From Kineobactrum sediminis (GTDB lineage: Bacteria > Pseudomonadota > Gammaproteobacteria > Pseudomonadales > Halieaceae): DNA of 64,000 bases. A program made the position numbers and the translations under genes. Every line of letters starts with the position of its first letter. The stretch's first letter is position 1. The notes beneath the pieces are model-generated. The model did not search any database, was not told the DNA's origin, and saw only the letters and a program-made list of their open reading frames with translations. Shown here piece after piece: positions 1-9,903 of this stretch. Location: contig NZ_PKLZ01000003.1 in assembly GCF_002868715.1 (NCBI RefSeq), positions 372,001-436,000 on the forward strand, written 5' to 3'.

Positions 1-625
1 CGTCGGGATTGCTGGTGTAAAGGTAGGCTTTGCTGGCACCACCGGTCGCCAGTACCACGGCGGGAGCCTGAAACAGGTCGACACGATCGGTTTGGCGGTC
101 CAGAATATAGGCACCCTCGCAGCCGCCGTTGCTGGTGATGACATCGACGGCCACCCGATAGGGAAATATTTCAATGTTCGGGGCCTGCAGGACACGCTCG
201 GTCAGAACCTCGGAAATGGCCCTGCCGGTGCGATCTGCCGCATGGATAATCCGGCGGTGACTGTGGCCACCTTCCATGGCCAGGTGGAAGTCCCGGGATT
301 CATCCGGTAGCAGGTCAAAATCAACGCCCTGTGCCACCAGCCACTCCACGCAACTGCGGCTGTTACTCACGGTGAATCGTACAGCCTCTTCATTACAGAG
401 GCCGGCACCCGCGGTCAGGGTGTCATCGACGTGGGAGTCAATGGTGTCCCCGGAGTCGAGAACGGCGGCCATGCCGCCCTGGGCCCAGTACGTGGAGCCC
501 TCGTTGAGGTTCCCTTTTGACAGCAGGGCAATGCGCAGGTGGCCTGGCAGGCGCAGGGCGAGGGTCAGGCCGGCGGCGCCGCTGCCGATAATAAGGACAT
601 CATGTTGGAATCGGTGACTGGACAT
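1..625 (-). CDS. nadB: L-aspartate oxidase, N-terminal part (cut by window edge)
   Basis: Flavoenzyme that oxidises L-aspartate to iminoaspartate, the first step of NAD synthesis; cytosolic. Read on the minus strand from the ATG at 625, the product begins MSSHRFQHDVLIIGSGAAGL, a dinucleotide-binding GxGxxG fold. The NadB-typical STYWAQGG stretch follows, then GGHSHRRI, and near the edge ATGGASKAYLY. About 208 residues are present; the C-terminal part lies outside. It is divergent from rpoE, the usual gammaproteobacterial neighbourhood. Succinate dehydrogenase and fumarate reductase flavoproteins are related, but the STYWAQGG signature and the context favour NadB. Confidence 0.95.
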   Translation of the reverse strand, partial: MSSHRFQHDVLIIGSGAAGLTLALRLPGHLRIALLSKGNLNEGSTYWAQGGMAAVLDSGDTIDSHVDDTLTAGAGLCNEEAVRFTVSNSRSCVEWLVAQGVDFDLLPDESRDFHLAMEGGHSHRRIIHAADRTGRAISEVLTERVLQAPNIEIFPYRVAVDVITSNGGCEGAYILDRQTDRVDLFQAPAVVLATGGASKAYLYTSNPD

Positions 626-757
626 GGGGCGGGTGCTTGCTGCCTCTGGGAGTGAAATATATTATGTGTCTCAACAAGTTACGTAGCGTACATTAGTCCA
701 GACCACTGCCCGGTGAGTATAAACGAGGTAGTACCAGATAAGGAATCAGGGGATTGC

Positions 758-785
758 GGAACTTTTGTAACACAGACGGCTCTCA
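758..785 (+). promoter_or_regulatory. Predicted sigma-E (RpoE) promoter of the rpoE operon
   Basis: A -35 element GGAACTT (758-764) is followed after exactly 16 bases by TCTCA (781-785). This nearly matches the RpoE/AlgU consensus of GAACTT, 16-17 bases, then TCTGA or TCAAA. It lies about 110 bases before the rpoE start in the nadB-rpoE intergenic region. In this family rpoE transcribes its own operon, so autoregulation is inferred. Confidence 0.75.
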
Positions 786-896
786 TCAACTGCACTCAGG
801 CAGCGGCCGCCGGCACGAACCGGCAATGCGCGCCGTTGCTTGCAACACAGGGGTTGTGGTGGCTGTCGTATCGTTAACCAGGGAAGGAAACAGGAT

Positions 897-1481
897 ATGA
901 CCGTTGCACCAACGGACCAACAGCTTGTTGCCAGGGTGCAGAAAGGTGATTCACGTGCCTTTGATATGCTGGTCCTGAAATACCAGCACAGGATCTTCAG
1001 TTTGATCAGCCGCTACGTTAATGACCAGGATGAAGTGCAGGATGTCGCCCAGGAAGCGTTTATCAAGGCCTACAGGGCCTTGCCACGGTTTCGCGGCGAG
1101 AGCGCTTTTTACACCTGGCTGTATCGTATAGCCATCAACACCGCCAAGAATTATCTGGTGGCAAGATCCCGGCGCCCCCCCGGCTCCGATGTGGAGGTGG
1201 GTGACGCCGAATATTTTGAGGGTGGTAGTGCCCTGCGGGAAATTGAAACCCCGGAGACCGCCCTGTTTGGCGCGGAGCTCAAGGCTGTTATCGATCGCGC
1301 AATCAGGGAATTGCCGGATGATTTGCGAACCGCGGTAACTTTACGCGAATTTGATGGTCTGAGTTATGAGGATATAGCCGGCGTGATGGATTGCCCGGTA
1401 GGTACGGTGCGCTCGCGCATTTTCCGCGCTCGCGAAGCCATTGATAAACAGGTTCGTGAACAGGTCGATGGCGCAGCGTGA
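897..1481 (+). CDS. rpoE: RNA polymerase sigma factor RpoE (AlgU-type ECF sigma)
   Basis: Extracytoplasmic-function sigma factor for the envelope-stress regulon. The product has 194 residues, the usual length. Region 2 carries MLVLKYQHRIFSLISRYV and DEVQDVAQEAFIKAYRALPRF. Region 4 carries LPDDLRTAVTLREFDGLSYEDIA and GTVRSRIFRAREA, the ECF helix-turn-helix. An in-frame upstream ATG at 840 exists, but the start at 897 has a GGAAGG ribosome site about 8 bases upstream and gives the family N-terminus (MTVAPTDQQLVARVQKGD). It is first in an operon with its anti-sigma factor and the rseB, rseC and mucD homologues. Confidence 0.97.
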   Translation: MTVAPTDQQLVARVQKGDSRAFDMLVLKYQHRIFSLISRYVNDQDEVQDVAQEAFIKAYRALPRFRGESAFYTWLYRIAINTAKNYLVARSRRPPGSDVEVGDAEYFEGGSALREIETPETALFGAELKAVIDRAIRELPDDLRTAVTLREFDGLSYEDIAGVMDCPVGTVRSRIFRAREAIDKQVREQVDGAA

Positions 1482-1568
1482 ATGACAGGACAGTATGGAA
1501 ACAACAATGATGCAGGATCACGTCAAAACCCAGCCTGGTAGCGTGCGCCGGCACAGAGGATGCAGACA

Positions 1569-2174
1569 ATGACCGAAAGATTGCGGGAATCCCTTTCAGC
1601 CTTGATGGACGACGAAGCGAATGAGCTGGAGCTGGAGCGTGTGCTGAGTCAGATCGGCGAGGATGATGAGCTGCGCTCGACCTGGGTGCGCTACAATGCG
1701 GCGCGAGCCGCGGTCACGGCGCAGCCGGTGGTTAACCTGAACCTGGACATTTCGCGTCGGGTCAGCGCTGCAATCGCCGCCGAGGCCGCCGCAGCTTCTT
1801 CGGGAACCAGTGCGTGGCAGCGCTTGCTGCGTCCTGTTGGCAGTTTTGCGGTCGCGGCCTCGGTAACGGCTACGGTAGTGTTCGGCGGCCAGCAGTTGTT
1901 TCAGGCCGGTGGCGGTGATCCTGATTTCGCCAGTCCGTTGCCCGCAGCCGGTGTGTCGCCGGTGGGCTTTGTCAACAGCGTAGGTGCCATGCCGGTACGC
2001 GCCAGCTATGGCACCCAGCCTATCCCCCAGTTACAGCCCGCAGCACGAACGGCCTACAAGGAACTGGCGCGCCAGCGCATGGAGCAATACATGCAGGAAC
2101 ACGCGGGGCAGGCTGCGCTGAACTCGCCCCAGGGCCTGGTTCCCTATGCGCGCGTCCCCCATATCGAAGAGTAA
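1569..2174 (+). CDS. rseA: Anti-sigma-E factor RseA/MucA
   Basis: Inner-membrane protein that sequesters RpoE and is cleaved under envelope stress. The product has 201 residues. The cytoplasmic N-terminal domain (residues 1-80) begins MTERLRESLSALMDDEANELE, the RseA/MucA N-terminal pattern. One membrane segment lies near residues 91-108 (VGSFAVAASVTATVVFGG), followed by a periplasmic Gln- and Ala-rich tail. The ATG at 1569 is preferred over that at 1560 because the AGAGG at 1555-1559 abuts 1560 but is well spaced from 1569. The gap after rpoE is 87 bases. The C-terminal half is poorly conserved in this family, so the call rests on the N-terminus and context. Confidence 0.93.
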   Translation: MTERLRESLSALMDDEANELELERVLSQIGEDDELRSTWVRYNAARAAVTAQPVVNLNLDISRRVSAAIAAEAAAASSGTSAWQRLLRPVGSFAVAASVTATVVFGGQQLFQAGGGDPDFASPLPAAGVSPVGFVNSVGAMPVRASYGTQPIPQLQPAARTAYKELARQRMEQYMQEHAGQAALNSPQGLVPYARVPHIEE

Positions 2175-2181
2175 ATACCCC

Positions 2182-3159
2182 GTGTTGACAACGGCAAAAG
2201 CACTCATCTGCGGTGGCCTGGTCAAGGCCTCGCTGTTGTTGAGCCTGATACTGGTTCCGTTGCTGGCACCGCTCGGTGTCGCGGCGACCTGTACTGATGC
2301 CGATCGTGAGGCCCTGGCCTGGCTGGCAAAAATGTCCCGCAGTCATCACCAGCAGGCCTACCATGGCGTAATCACTCTGCAGCGAGGCGACGACATGCAG
2401 GTCATGCAGGTCGTACATTCGGTGGCGGATGGACACATTTCCGAGCGTCTGACCAGGCTCACGGGCCAGGGTGCACAGGTGATTCGTGCCGGACACCCAC
2501 TGGATTGCCGGCATCCCGGCCAGCACATACTCGAACATAATAAAGAGCTCGCCAGCGCATCCTGTGAACTCGCACGTTACTACCGCTTCCAGATGGTAAG
2601 GGGTGAACGCATTGCTGGCCGTCAGGCGGTAAAAATGCATGTCCAGCCCCGAGATCTCTATCGTTACGGCCATGTGCTGGAGCTTGATAGAGAGACCGGT
2701 TTGCTGTTGCGCAACAGTACTATCGGTGCTGGCGACAAGCTGCTGGAGAGATTCCAGTTTGCTGATATTGCTTACGGCGAGTCCCCGGTGACCGGAATTG
2801 ATATCGATATTGTTCACCCGGCACAGCATCCGCGTGCCACGGTGGATAAAACTGCCGGTCCGGAAACCGGGCCCGCATGGTCTGTCAAATGGCTGCCCGG
2901 AGGTTTCCAGGCGACAGACGAGGCGACGGGACAAGACCAGCGTCGCACCTATACCGATGGCCTCGCCGTATTCTCGGTGTTCCTGGAAACGCTGCCGCGT
3001 CCCATACAGCCCGGAGAGGGTGTGGTACGCGAAGGCAGTACAATCTCCTATACTCGTGGTATGCGTCTGGCGAAGTGGCCAGTACTGGTAACGGTTATCG
3101 GCGAGGTGCCATTGAATACGGCGCGCATGGTCGCCGACTCGATTCGAGCGGTACCTTGA
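2182..3159 (+). CDS. rseB: Sigma-E regulatory protein RseB/MucB
   Basis: Periplasmic protein that binds RseA and protects it from proteolysis until mislocalised lipoprotein or LPS signals release it. A hydrophobic signal peptide ends near LLAPLGVAA. The mature part starts with a domain resembling lipoprotein carriers (ALAWLAKMSRSHHQQAYHGV) and ends with the MucB/RseB C-terminal domain (WLPGGFQA; MVADSIRAVP). The start is uncertain. A GTG at 2182 follows GAAGAG by about 10 bases, whereas an ATG at 2146 overlaps rseA by 29 bases and lacks a ribosome site. The stop abuts the rseC ATG. Confidence 0.93.
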   Translation: MLTTAKALICGGLVKASLLLSLILVPLLAPLGVAATCTDADREALAWLAKMSRSHHQQAYHGVITLQRGDDMQVMQVVHSVADGHISERLTRLTGQGAQVIRAGHPLDCRHPGQHILEHNKELASASCELARYYRFQMVRGERIAGRQAVKMHVQPRDLYRYGHVLELDRETGLLLRNSTIGAGDKLLERFQFADIAYGESPVTGIDIDIVHPAQHPRATVDKTAGPETGPAWSVKWLPGGFQATDEATGQDQRRTYTDGLAVFSVFLETLPRPIQPGEGVVREGSTISYTRGMRLAKWPVLVTVIGEVPLNTARMVADSIRAVP

Positions 3160-3645
3160 ATGCTGACTGAAACAGGGCGAGTCGTCGCTATCGAAGAAGA
3201 CAGCGTGTGGGTAGAGACCATTCGCAAGTCCACCTGTGGTAATTGCGCCGCCCAGCAGGGTTGCGGCCATGGCCTGCTCAATCGAATCCGCGATGGCCAG
3301 CGTGGGCTGGTGCGGGTACTGCCGGGAGAGTTCGCCCCGAACGCCTGCCGGGTACATGACGAGGTGAGCATCAGTATCCCCGAAGAAGTAATCCTGCGAG
3401 GTTCTGCTATTGTCTATATGGTGCCCCTGGCAGCAATGCTGGCGGGGGCTGCACTTGGCAGCTCCGTATTGCCCTGGCCCGAGGATACGGCAGCGCTTGC
3501 CGGCGCGGTGTTCGGGTTTTTGGCCGGCGTAATCACGGTGCGCTGGCACTCGCGGCAGCATCGCCTTGATGCCCGGCTTCAGCCCACTCTTGTGGCTGTC
3601 CGGAGGGTTGCGCCGGAGGGCTCTGTTGAGCTCCAGCTGCGCTGA
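3160..3645 (+). CDS. rseC: SoxR-reducing / sigma-E regulatory protein RseC (MucC)
   Basis: Small inner-membrane protein of the RseC/MucC family, implicated in sigma-E control and in reducing SoxR. The product has 161 residues. It shows the family N-terminus (ETGRVVAIEEDSVWVET) and a cysteine cluster C26-GN-C29 with C35. Two membrane segments follow near residues 81-100 and 109-127 (VYMVPLAAMLAGAALGSSV and AALAGAVFGFLAGVITV). The ATG directly follows the rseB stop, so translation is probably coupled. Confidence 0.93.
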   Translation: MLTETGRVVAIEEDSVWVETIRKSTCGNCAAQQGCGHGLLNRIRDGQRGLVRVLPGEFAPNACRVHDEVSISIPEEVILRGSAIVYMVPLAAMLAGAALGSSVLPWPEDTAALAGAVFGFLAGVITVRWHSRQHRLDARLQPTLVAVRRVAPEGSVELQLR

Positions 3646-3693
3646 TACCGGATTATTTTGCGGTTAATCTGACACACACTAGGGATGGACAAC

Positions 3694-5094
3694 ATGACTG
3701 TACACGCGCGTCTTTCGATTATGCTGTTATTGTGCCTGAGTCTCGCGGTGCCGGCCCTGGCGGCGCAGGCCCTGCCGGATTTTCGAGATATCGTGAAGTC
3801 CGGTTCACCCGCCGTGGTTAAGATCTTTGCCGAGCACCGGGTTGGAAGTGGTTCGCGGCAAATGCCTGACTTACAGGATATTCCCGAACACCTGCGGCGT
3901 TTTTTCGAATTCCGGGGTGCTCCTCCCGAGCAGCGACAGCGCATGGCCATGGGCTCGGGCTTTATTATCTCCGATGACGGTTATATCGTGACCAATAACC
4001 ACGTTGTTGAAGGTGCTGAAAGCGTTCTGGTGCGGATGATAGACCGCCGGGAATTCGATGCCGAAGTGATCGGTACGGATCCGCGCTCGGACCTCGCCCT
4101 GTTGCGTATTGGTGCCAGGAATTTACCGGCTCTGGCGCTGGAGGCTGACGATGACCTGGAGGTGGGTTCCTGGGTGGTGGCAATAGGTTCGCCATTTGGG
4201 CTCGATTACTCGGTTACCGCCGGTATTGTCAGCGCCATGGGTCGCAGTCTTCCTACCGAGGAGGGGGAAAACTATGTACCGTTTATCCAGACGGATGTGG
4301 CAATCAACCCGGGTAACTCCGGTGGGCCGCTGTTCGATCTGGACGGCGACGTGGTTGGGGTCAATTCGCAGATCTTCACTCGCAGCGGCGGGTCCATAGG
4401 CCTGTCCTTTGCGATTCCGTCCTCGGTGGTGCGTAATGTTGTTGCCCAGCTCAAGGAGCATGGCCGGGTAACCCGCGGCTGGCTGGGTGTTACCATCCAG
4501 GATGTGGATAAAACCCTGGCCGAGTCCTTCGGGTTGTCCCGACCCAGGGGTGCGCTCATCAACCAGCTCTCCGAGGGCGGTCCGGCAGCCAAATCCGGGT
4601 TAAAGCCAGGTGATGTCATCCTGCGCTTTGCCGGCGAGGATATTGATACCTCTGCCGAGCTACCTCATGTCGTCGGGTTGATTACGCCCGACACCACGGT
4701 TCCGGTGGAAATCATGCGCGATCGTAAGCGCAAGACACTGAAGGTGACAGTGGGGGGGCTGGATGCCGAAGACAGCTACGCGCTCAGTAACGAGATCGAT
4801 ACCGCCAACGGTGGCGGTCGCCTGGGCCTGGTGATTGAAAATGCGCCAGAGGATGCTCTGCAGCGCTTTGGCCTTAGCGGGGGCGTTCTGGTGAGGCGGG
4901 TGATTTCAGGCTCGGTCGCTGCAGATGCAGGGATTCTGCCGGGGGACATCATTACCCTGCTGGGCTCCACCGCGATCAAGGATATTAGCGCGTTCCAGCG
5001 AGCAGTGACCAAACTCTCTCCCGGTGATTCGGTGCCGTTGCGACTTGTCCGGCGGGGCACGCCGATGTTCATCGGCCTCAAATTGGGAGAGTGA
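3694..5094 (+). CDS. mucD: Periplasmic serine endoprotease, DegP/MucD type
   Basis: Trypsin-like periplasmic protease and chaperone that clears misfolded envelope proteins. The product has 466 residues. A signal peptide ends at ALAAQA. The catalytic triad is visible as H103 (NNHVVEG), D133 (RSDLALL) and S209 (GNSGGPL). Two PDZ domains follow (RGWLGVTIQDVD... and GRLGLVIENAPED...). The ATG at 3694 is chosen over 3685 because AGGG at 3681-3684 is 9 bases before it. It is last in the rpoE operon, as in Pseudomonas. Confidence 0.96.
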   Translation: MTVHARLSIMLLLCLSLAVPALAAQALPDFRDIVKSGSPAVVKIFAEHRVGSGSRQMPDLQDIPEHLRRFFEFRGAPPEQRQRMAMGSGFIISDDGYIVTNNHVVEGAESVLVRMIDRREFDAEVIGTDPRSDLALLRIGARNLPALALEADDDLEVGSWVVAIGSPFGLDYSVTAGIVSAMGRSLPTEEGENYVPFIQTDVAINPGNSGGPLFDLDGDVVGVNSQIFTRSGGSIGLSFAIPSSVVRNVVAQLKEHGRVTRGWLGVTIQDVDKTLAESFGLSRPRGALINQLSEGGPAAKSGLKPGDVILRFAGEDIDTSAELPHVVGLITPDTTVPVEIMRDRKRKTLKVTVGGLDAEDSYALSNEIDTANGGGRLGLVIENAPEDALQRFGLSGGVLVRRVISGSVAADAGILPGDIITLLGSTAIKDISAFQRAVTKLSPGDSVPLRLVRRGTPMFIGLKLGE

Positions 5095-5242
5095 ACCGCT
5101 ACCCGGGGAGGCCTGTTTAAGGCTGTCCCGGGGTTCGTGCTCCCGGCATGGCAGCGGGCGGGGCATTGGGGTACAATCGCGCGTCTTTGGCGACCCTGTA
5201 TCAAGCCAGCCATCCCCCAGTGACCCAACCGAGCCTAATTGA

Positions 5243-7042
5243 GTGAGTGATCTCAGCCACATCCGTAATTTTTCCATCATCGCGCACATCGACCACGGAA
5301 AATCGACCCTTGCCGACCGTTTCATCCAGCATTGTGGCGGCCTCTCCGCCCGTGAGATGAATGCCCAGGTGCTCGATTCCATGGATATCGAGCGGGAGCG
5401 GGGCATTACCATCAAGGCCCAGAGCGTTACCCTTGACTACAAGGCCCTGGACGGCAAGGTTTACCAGCTGAATTTTATTGATACCCCCGGGCATGTGGAT
5501 TTTTCCTATGAAGTATCCCGTTCCCTCTCCGCCTGCGAAGGGGCTCTGCTGGTAGTGGATGCCGGGCAGGGTGTTGAGGCGCAGTCGGTCGCCAATTGTT
5601 ATACGGCTATCGAGCAGGGTATCGAAGTGCTGCCGGTACTGAACAAGATGGATTTACCCCAGGCGGACCCGGACAAGGTACGGCTCGAAATTGAGGAAAT
5701 CATCGGTATCGACGCTACCGAGGCTTGTCTGGTGAGCGCCAAGTCGGGTATCGGTGTGGAAGATGTACTCGAGTACCTGGTCGCCAGGGTACCGCCGCCG
5801 GAGGGTGACCGCGACGCTCCGTTGCAGGCGCTGATTATTGATTCCTGGTTTGACAATTACCTGGGTGTGGTGTCCCTGGTGCGCGTCAAACAGGGCGTGC
5901 TGCGTAAACGCGACAAGATTATCGCCAAATCCACCGGTCGAGCGCACCAGGTTGACGCGGTGGGGATTTTTACCCCGAAACGTCTTGAAACAGCCGAGCT
6001 GGCTGCCGGTGAAGTGGGTTTTGTGGTGGCCGGAATCAAGGATATTCACGGCGCCCCCGTCGGCGATACCCTGGTCAGCGCAAAGCACCCGGAGGTGGCG
6101 TCACTGCCGGGCTTCAAGAAGGTCAAACCACAGGTTTATGCCGGTATCTTTACCATTTCCTCCGATGATTACGAGGATTTCCGCGACGCCCTGTCCAAGC
6201 TGACCCTCAATGACGCTTCGTTGTTTTACGAGCCGGAGACCTCCGATGCCCTCGGTTTCGGGTTCCGCTGTGGTTTCCTGGGCATGCTCCACATGGAGAT
6301 TATCCAGGAGCGCCTCGAACGCGAATACGACCTCGACCTGATCACCACGGCACCCACGGTAATTTACGAAGTGCTGAAAAAGAACGGCGAGGTAGTACAG
6401 GTTGATAACCCTTCATCGTTGCCTGACCCGGGCGAAATTGATGAAATGCGCGAGCCGATTGCGCGCTGTAATATTCTCGTGCCCCAGGAGTACCTGGGCA
6501 ATGTGATTACACTGTGCGTGGAAAAGCGCGGGGTGCAAAAGGATCTGCTCTTTCTCGGCAACCAGGTATCGGTGATCTACGATATCCCCCTGGCCGAGGT
6601 GGTGCTGGATTTCTTTGACCGGTTGAAGTCAGTCAGCCGCGGCTACGCGTCGCTGGATTACGCGTTTGACCGTTTCCAGGCGGCGAGCCTGTCGCGACTG
6701 GATGTGATGATAAATGGGGAACGCGTCGATGCCCTGGCGATCATTGTGCATCACGACCAGGTCCAGTATAGAGGCCGCGCACTGACCGAAAAAATGAAGG
6801 AGCTTATTCCCCGGCAGATGTTCGATGTGGCGATACAGGCCGCGGTGGGCGGCAAGGTCGTGGCCCGGCAAACCGTCAAGGCGTTACGCAAGAACGTGAC
6901 GGCAAAATGCTACGGTGGCGATGTCAGCCGCAAGCGCAAGCTGCTCGATAAGCAAAAAGCGGGTAAAAAACGCATGAAACAGGTAGGTAATGTGGAAATC
7001 CCACAGTCGGCCTTCCTCGCTGTACTTAAAGTGGATGGCTAA
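5243..7042 (+). CDS. lepA: Elongation factor 4 (LepA), ribosomal back-translocase GTPase
   Basis: Translational GTPase that acts on stalled or mistranslocated ribosomes. The product has 599 residues, full family length. The GTPase motifs are AHIDHGKST (G1), RERGITI (G2), DTPGHVD (G3) and NKMDLP (G4). The LepA-specific C-terminal end ([16 protein letters not shown]) is present. The start is a GTG with little ribosome-site sequence. A -10-like TACAAT sits at 5172-5177 without a clear -35. It heads the lepA-lepB-rnc-era run. Confidence 0.97.
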   Translation: MSDLSHIRNFSIIAHIDHGKSTLADRFIQHCGGLSAREMNAQVLDSMDIERERGITIKAQSVTLDYKALDGKVYQLNFIDTPGHVDFSYEVSRSLSACEGALLVVDAGQGVEAQSVANCYTAIEQGIEVLPVLNKMDLPQADPDKVRLEIEEIIGIDATEACLVSAKSGIGVEDVLEYLVARVPPPEGDRDAPLQALIIDSWFDNYLGVVSLVRVKQGVLRKRDKIIAKSTGRAHQVDAVGIFTPKRLETAELAAGEVGFVVAGIKDIHGAPVGDTLVSAKHPEVASLPGFKKVKPQVYAGIFTISSDDYEDFRDALSKLTLNDASLFYEPETSDALGFGFRCGFLGMLHMEIIQERLEREYDLDLITTAPTVIYEVLKKNGEVVQVDNPSSLPDPGEIDEMREPIARCNILVPQEYLGNVITLCVEKRGVQKDLLFLGNQVSVIYDIPLAEVVLDFFDRLKSVSRGYASLDYAFDRFQAASLSRLDVMINGERVDALAIIVHHDQVQYRGRALTEKMKELIPRQMFDVAIQAAVGGKVVARQTVKALRKNVTAKCYGGDVSRKRKLLDKQKAGKKRMKQVGNVEIPQSAFLAVLKVDG

Positions 7043-7048
7043 GCTGAT

Positions 7049-7888
7049 ATGACAATCGATTTCCCGTTGATCCTGGTAATACTGGTGTTTGGCAGCGGCC
7101 TTGTCTGGCTGCTTGATGTGCTTCTGTTGGCGCCACGCAGGCGCGCCAGGGTAGCCGCATTACAGGCGGAGTACCCGCAGTGGGCACAGGAAGGTAGTAA
7201 AGATGCGGCCAGTTACGATGCCCGGGTGCGCAGCTCTGCCGCCGAGCCGGCGCTGGTGGAGTACTCGCGGTCATTTTTTCCCGTGCTGTTTGTTGTCTTT
7301 GTTTTGCGCTCCTTCCTGGTAGAGCCTTTCCAGATACCATCATCCTCCATGGTGCCAACACTGGAAGTCGGGGACTACATCCTGGTCAACAAATTTACCT
7401 ATGGGTTAAGGCTGCCCGTAATCCGTACCAAGGTCGTCGATATTAACGAGCCCGAGCGTGGCGACGTCATGGTGTTTTTCCCGCCACACATGAATGACAC
7501 CTACTATATCAAGCGCGTGATAGGATTGCCGGGGGACAAGGTGAGTTATCGCGACAAACGCTTGTATGTGAACGATGAGCCGGTGCCAACGCAACCATTG
7601 GACGTGGTCGCCGAGGAAGGTGCGCGCTTCCAGGTTGCGCGGGAAACTTTGGATGGGGAGCACCACCGGGTGCAGGTTGACCAGCTCCGGCCCGGGCGCG
7701 ACTTCACTGTCAGGGTAAAGCCCGGTCATTACTTCATGATGGGGGATAACCGCGATAACAGCAGCGATAGTCGAGTCTGGGGCCAGGTCCCGGAAAAGGA
7801 TATAGTAGGCAAGGCGTTTGCCATCTGGATGCATTGGGATTCCCTCCTGAGTATCCCCAGCTTCAGCCGGGTTGGCGCCATAAAATAA
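7049..7888 (+). CDS. lepB: Signal peptidase I
   Basis: Inner-membrane peptidase that removes signal peptides from Sec and Tat substrates. The product has 279 residues. Two N-terminal membrane segments lie near residues 5-27 and 76-90. The catalytic Ser-Lys dyad is S100 (IPSSSMVPTL) and K155 (YYIKRVIGLPGD). The C-terminal signature GDNRDNSSDSR is present. It starts 6 bases after lepA; the two genes are normally co-transcribed. Confidence 0.97.
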   Translation: MTIDFPLILVILVFGSGLVWLLDVLLLAPRRRARVAALQAEYPQWAQEGSKDAASYDARVRSSAAEPALVEYSRSFFPVLFVVFVLRSFLVEPFQIPSSSMVPTLEVGDYILVNKFTYGLRLPVIRTKVVDINEPERGDVMVFFPPHMNDTYYIKRVIGLPGDKVSYRDKRLYVNDEPVPTQPLDVVAEEGARFQVARETLDGEHHRVQVDQLRPGRDFTVRVKPGHYFMMGDNRDNSSDSRVWGQVPEKDIVGKAFAIWMHWDSLLSIPSFSRVGAIK

Positions 7889-7916
7889 ATGTACAATGAC
7901 TTGTGAGGGGTAGCGT

Positions 7917-8303
7917 ATGAAGATGAGGCAGCGTCAAACCGGTATGTCGCTCCCCGGCATGCTGGCGATCGGCATCATGGTCGGTTTCTTTGTCATGTGC
8001 GGTATTCGCATGGCGCCGAGCTATTTCGAATACCTTACGGTCAGGGATATTGTCACCAAAGTGGCAACAGAGTTTGAGCCGACCACCGATACCATCGCCG
8101 ATATTCGTCGCCGAATTGCCAGCACGTTCAATACCAACCAGATATACGGCCTGAAACCCGGTGACGTGGAGATTTTTCGTAAAGAAGGCAGAACCTACAT
8201 CAATGCCAACTACGAAGCGCGTATTCCGGTGATGGGGCGCATTGATGCGGTGATACGATTTGACGATCTGGAAATGGAAGCCGGTCGCGCGCCCGCGCCC
8301 TGA
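7917..8303 (+). CDS. DUF4845 small membrane protein
   Basis: A 128-residue protein with one N-terminal hydrophobic segment (SLPGMLAIGIMVGFFVMCGIR) and a small extracytoplasmic domain. The start MRQRQTGMSLPGM resembles a type IV prepilin N-terminus, and the length, segment and place between lepB and rnc are those of the DUF4845 family of gammaproteobacteria. Function is unknown; a role beside signal peptidase is only a guess from position. Confidence 0.85.
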   Translation: MKMRQRQTGMSLPGMLAIGIMVGFFVMCGIRMAPSYFEYLTVRDIVTKVATEFEPTTDTIADIRRRIASTFNTNQIYGLKPGDVEIFRKEGRTYINANYEARIPVMGRIDAVIRFDDLEMEAGRAPAP

Positions 8304-8309
8304 TGCGAC

Positions 8310-8987
8310 ATGGATAAGCTTCGTCGCTTGCAGGCCGCGCTGGGCTATGAATTCAATGACCCGGCCCTGCTGACGCTCGCCTTGAGCCATCGCAGTGTGG
8401 CTGGTCGCAATAACGAGCGACTGGAGTTTCTTGGCGATTCCATTGTAAACCACATCATCGCAGAAGCACTTTACAGTCAGTTTCCAAAGGCTCGCGAAGG
8501 TGAACTGAGTCGCATGCGTGCCTCGCTGGTCAAGGGCGATACGCTGGCCGAGATCGGCCGCGAACTGGAGCTCGGTGGGTTTGTTATCCTCGGCCTGGGC
8601 GAGCGTAAAAGCGGCGGCCATCGTCGCAGTTCAATCCTCGCGGACACGGTCGAGGCGATTGCCGGGGCCATTTTGCTGGATAGTGACGTCGAGCAATGTC
8701 GGCGCTGTGTATTGCGCTGGTTTGAGGGCCGGCTGGAAAGTCTCGGCAAGGGCGCCGGAGGCAAAGACCCCAAAACCCTGTTGCAGGAATTCCTCCAGGG
8801 GCGTGGCCACCCTTTGCCGGAATATGAACTGCTGACCGTGGCCGGCGACGGCCATGAACAGATATTTCACATCGCCTGCCACCTGGCGCGCCCGGCACTG
8901 GTTGTTGAAGGGGCCGGCAGCAGTCGCCGCAGGGCAGAGCAGGCAGCCGCTGCGGCGGCACTGGAAGGACTTGTTACTCATGGTTGA
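8310..8987 (+). CDS. rnc: Ribonuclease III
   Basis: Double-strand-specific endoribonuclease that processes rRNA precursors and structured mRNAs. The product has 225 residues. The signature [10 protein letters not shown] lies at residues 35-44, with the catalytic acidic positions E39 and D43 and the downstream [11 protein letters not shown] double-stranded RNA-binding domain fills the last 75 residues ([22 protein letters not shown]). It overlaps era by 8 bases, suggesting coupled translation. Confidence 0.97.
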   Translation: MDKLRRLQAALGYEFNDPALLTLALSHRSVAGRNNERLEFLGDSIVNHIIAEALYSQFPKAREGELSRMRASLVKGDTLAEIGRELELGGFVILGLGERKSGGHRRSSILADTVEAIAGAILLDSDVEQCRRCVLRWFEGRLESLGKGAGGKDPKTLLQEFLQGRGHPLPEYELLTVAGDGHEQIFHIACHLARPALVVEGAGSSRRRAEQAAAAAALEGLVTHG

Positions 8988-9891
8988 CACACCCACCCCC
9001 ATCCCTACCCGTTGCGGTTATGTGGCAATAGTCGGTCGACCCAACGTGGGTAAATCGACGCTGCTTAACCACCTTCTGGGGCAGAAAATCAGCATTACTT
9101 CGCGCAAGCCCCAGACTACCCGGCATCAGGTACTGGGCATAAAAACCGAGGCCGATTACCAGATTGTCTTTGTCGATACCCCGGGCCTGCACAGGGCTGA
9201 ACCGAGGGCAATCAATCGCTACATGAACCGTGCCGCCAGCAGCGCGATTCGCGACGTTGACGTCATCGTCATGGTGGTGGATCGCACCGCCTGGACTGAT
9301 GAGGACGAAATGGTGTTGCAACAGGTTAGCCGCGCGGGTGTTCCCACCCTGTTGGTGGTGAACAAGGTAGATCTGCTGGATGATAAAAAAGTACTGCTGC
9401 CACAGTTGCAGCAGCTGGCGGAGAAGGCGCCTTTTGCCACCATCATTCCGTTGTCCGCACTGCGACGCCACAATCTTGATGCACTGGAGGAGGAAATTCT
9501 CAAGCACCTGCCCGAGGCGGTCTATTTCTTCCCCGAAGACCAGATTACCGATCGCAGCCAGCGCTTTCTGGCGGCCGAGATTGTGCGCGAAAAAATCATG
9601 CGCCAGCTCGGGGAGGAAATCCCGTACGCGGTGACGGTAGAGATTGAGGAATTCAAGCTCGAGGAAGGTATCCTCAACATCTCCGCGCTGATTCTGGTGG
9701 AGCGGCAGGGCCAGAAGCGTATCCTGATTGGTGATGCCGGCAGCCGACTGAGGTCCATCGGCACAGATGCCCGCCAGGATATGGAACAATTATTCGAGAA
9801 CAAGGTCATGCTCAGGCTGTGGGTCAAGGTCAAATCCGGTTGGTCCGATGACGAGCGAGCACTGCGTAGTCTCGGTTATGATGATCGCTGA
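8980..9891 (+). CDS. era: GTPase Era, 30S ribosome assembly factor
   Basis: Essential GTPase that binds the 3' end of 16S rRNA during 30S maturation. The product has 303 residues. The P-loop GRPNVGKST is near residue 19, DTPGLH is G3 and NKVDLL is G4. A C-terminal KH domain is visible ([19 protein letters not shown] through [13 protein letters not shown]). The start at 8980 follows a GGAAGG site inside rnc; in-frame codons upstream would only add residues encoded over rnc. Confidence 0.97.
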   Translation: MVDTPTPIPTRCGYVAIVGRPNVGKSTLLNHLLGQKISITSRKPQTTRHQVLGIKTEADYQIVFVDTPGLHRAEPRAINRYMNRAASSAIRDVDVIVMVVDRTAWTDEDEMVLQQVSRAGVPTLLVVNKVDLLDDKKVLLPQLQQLAEKAPFATIIPLSALRRHNLDALEEEILKHLPEAVYFFPEDQITDRSQRFLAAEIVREKIMRQLGEEIPYAVTVEIEEFKLEEGILNISALILVERQGQKRILIGDAGSRLRSIGTDARQDMEQLFENKVMLRLWVKVKSGWSDDERALRSLGYDDR

Positions 9892-9903
9892 ACGGCAACT
9901 GTC

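Noticed and set aside
2020-3561. Minus-strand open frame of 513 codons opposite rseA-rseB-rseC
   Set aside because: The plus strand has the conserved sigma-E operon; the minus product is compositionally odd and unrecognised.
5102-5141. Stem-loop after mucD (CCCGGG arms) considered as a terminator
   Set aside because: The stem is interrupted and no T run follows.
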